A stretch of DNA of 6,927 nt. It comes from Betaproteobacteria bacterium (GTDB taxonomy: Bacteria; Pseudomonadota; Gammaproteobacteria; Burkholderiales; Rhodocyclaceae). Made by a program: the position numbers and the translations under genes. The DNA lies in the NCBI GenBank assembly GCA_028868235.1, contig JAGWUW010000142.1, positions 1 to 6,927 of the forward strand, written 5' to 3'. The notes below the pieces were generated by a model that did no database searches, was not told the DNA's origin, and saw only the letters and a program-made list of their open reading frames with translations. This document shows positions 5,926 through 6,927 of the stretch, piece after piece; within the stretch, counting starts at the first letter, position 1, and the number at the start of each line of letters is the position of its first letter.

Positions 5926-6927
5926 CTCTTTGAGGTGACGAACTGCATAACGAGCGGGTCTGGCTTTGACGACACGGGGGCATTTTCGCCCCCGTCGTTT
6001 TTCCACGATGGCCATCTGCAATTGCAAACGCAGTCGAAGCAGATGTGAGGGCAGTTTCCCTGGGCTCATCCCGGCAGCCCAAATCAGTTCGTGCTGAATA
6101 ATGTGCAGTGCGCGCAGGAAGCTCAGGTCGGTCGGTGCGACACGAGCTTCCATAGCTGCCTTGGCGATTTCGAGCCTGACCAGGTTGTAGGCAATCAAGG
6201 CCCCCCAGATTTCCTGATGGACGCCTTCAGGCAAACGCGAGCGTAAGGTCAGCGCTTCACCCAGCATCGATTGCTTGAGTTCGCGGTAGCTGGTTTCAAT
6301 TTCCCAGCGACGGCGATAGCAATCTGCCAGATCCTGTGCCCGGAAGCGGCGACGATCAAACAACGAGGTGAGCAGCACCCGGCTTTGGCCATTGGCCGAT
6401 TCGACCCGAATGGCCCGTGCCTCCCAGGCTTCCGGTAAATCGGGGGCTTTGGCACGTGCTTGAGGAGAGATACGCAAACGAACTCGACAATCCTCGGGGG
6501 TCCCTGAAAGGACTTCGTATTGCGTGTTGGACTTGGCCGGGATCAGGTAATGCCGCTCAGTGCCCATCGCGCTCAAGCCCAGCAAAATTTCCGCAGACAC
6601 AAAGCCCTTGTCGAAAACCGTCAGGGAATAGTCCTCGATCTGGCTAATCAGCGTCTTGGCGTAAAGCATTTCGTTCCGGCCATACTGGCCAAACTCGATG
6701 GCCGAGACCAGATGGGTGGGCAGCGCCGTCAGGCTGACGGCGCGCACCTGCGGATAGGAGGCCATCTTGCCGCTGGCGTAGCGTTGCGCACCAAAGTACT
6801 TACGGTTCTCGGGGCTGTCCGGCACCCGGAAGGTGGTGCCATCAACGGCCCAGAGTGACAACCCCTTCCACTGATTGGCCTCCTTCTCCTGCGCGCACCA
6901 CGCGCCGGCTGTTTGCTCGAACAACCA
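5920..6927 (-). CDS. IS4-family DDE transposase, N-terminus cut by the window edge
   Basis: This enzyme catalyses cut-and-paste movement of its insertion sequence through an RNase H-like fold with a DDE metal site. 335 C-terminal residues are visible, and the frame stays open to the edge. The first Asp is in WAVDGTTFRVPD (codon 6841-6843), the second in TVFDKGF (6610-6612), and the Glu is in YRRRWEIETSYRELK (codon 6295-6297). That last stretch matches the IS4 signature Y-2-R-3-E-6-K exactly. The gene has no frameshift or stop in the visible part and looks functional. The TTG at 6922-6924 is not a credible start: IS4 transposases have about 440 residues, so roughly 100 residues, including the IS4 N-terminal domain, are missing to the right. 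The C-terminal tail is basic (KRRGRKCPRVVKARPAR). Confidence 0.93.
   Translation of the reverse strand, partial: WLFEQTAGAWCAQEKEANQWKGLSLWAVDGTTFRVPDSPENRKYFGAQRYASGKMASYPQVRAVSLTALPTHLVSAIEFGQYGRNEMLYAKTLISQIEDYSLTVFDKGFVSAEILLGLSAMGTERHYLIPAKSNTQYEVLSGTPEDCRVRLRISPQARAKAPDLPEAWEARAIRVESANGQSRVLLTSLFDRRRFRAQDLADCYRRRWEIETSYRELKQSMLGEALTLRSRLPEGVHQEIWGALIAYNLVRLEIAKAAMEARVAPTDLSFLRALHIIQHELIWAAGMSPGKLPSHLLRLRLQLQMAIVEKRRGRKCPRVVKARPARYAVRHLKEP
5974..6002 (+). terminator. Intrinsic terminator reading plus-strand, inside the transposase 3' end
   Basis: Arms ACGGGGGC (5974-5981) and GCCCCCGT (5988-5995) pair perfectly over 8 bp with a six-base loop. ACG further out can extend the stem across a two-base bulge, and the T-run 5998-6002 follows on the plus strand. 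It would stop transcripts entering from the ompA-like gene, antisense to the transposase. On the minus strand the pairing lies within the last codons of the transposase. Confidence 0.55.
6723..6743. repeat. Inverted repeat inside the transposase gene
   Basis: Arms GCGCCGTCAG and CTGACGGCGC are perfect complements around one central base. The transposase mRNA could form a 9-bp GC-rich hairpin here. It sits in coding sequence and may simply reflect codon choice. Confidence 0.5.

Larger units (their letters stand above)
5907..6927 (-). mobile_element. IS4-family insertion sequence, 3' portion; continues past the right edge
   Basis: The element begins at 5907 and contains one minus-strand transposase gene that runs off the window. 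Its terminal bases resemble the E. coli IS4 end as I remember it (TAATGC, a variable stretch, then TCAGTTAAGG). The transposase stop lies inside this end, as is common in compact IS elements. Only about 1.02 kb is visible; IS4 elements are usually about 1.4 kb, so the other end and the target duplication should lie a few hundred bases beyond the window. Confidence 0.85.

Noticed and set aside
6922..6924. TTG as the transposase start
   Set aside because: The frame stays open to the window edge, and family members need about 100 more N-terminal residues. The gene is cut by the window, not short.
1..6927. CRISPR arrays, tRNA or rRNA genes, riboswitches, defence or biosynthetic clusters
   Set aside because: No regularly spaced repeats, tRNA-like cloverleaf or conserved RNA motif was seen. 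Apart from short intergenic gaps the whole window is accounted for by five protein-coding genes and an IS end.

Overview
The window looks like ordinary chromosome of a GC-rich betaproteobacterium, most likely in or near Rhodocyclales (Dechloromonas/Azonexus-like). That placement is an inference from gene order, the GyrA and SerC sequences, and the GLCWRDGYWTP motif of the OmpA-family protein. It was not tested by a database search.

Layout: the left half is a minus-strand pair, gyrA (DNA gyrase subunit A) followed by serC (phosphoserine aminotransferase). They overlap by one base (TGATG). serC runs to the left edge, and only its stop codon is cut. A 98-bp intergenic region then separates gyrA from a divergent plus-strand gene, an amidohydrolase of the 5-methylthioadenosine/S-adenosylhomocysteine deaminase type (mtaD). 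Fifty-five bases later comes a short, barrel-less OmpA-family protein with a signal peptide, a Pro/Ala linker and a peptidoglycan-binding domain. The right end (5907 to the edge) is the 3' part of an IS4-family insertion sequence. Its minus-strand DDE transposase is cut by the window edge.

How it fits together: gyrA-serC and the divergent deaminase form a housekeeping block. As I recall, the same neighbours occur in pseudomonads (gyrA, the MTA deaminase PA3170, then ubiG) and in other betaproteobacteria (ompA-ubiG beside gyrA-serC). GyrA serves DNA topology, SerC serine and vitamin B6 synthesis, the deaminase salvages methylthioadenosine/SAH, and the OmpA-like protein ties the outer membrane to peptidoglycan.

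No new defence, RNA or biosynthetic system is visible. Three points deserve a second look. The insertion sequence appears to have cut the intrinsic terminator of the ompA-like gene exactly in its right arm. The insertion sequence also carries its own plus-strand terminator about 70-95 bp in. A 22-bp perfect palindrome lies in a possible extended -10 promoter at the end of mtaD, upstream of the ompA-like gene.
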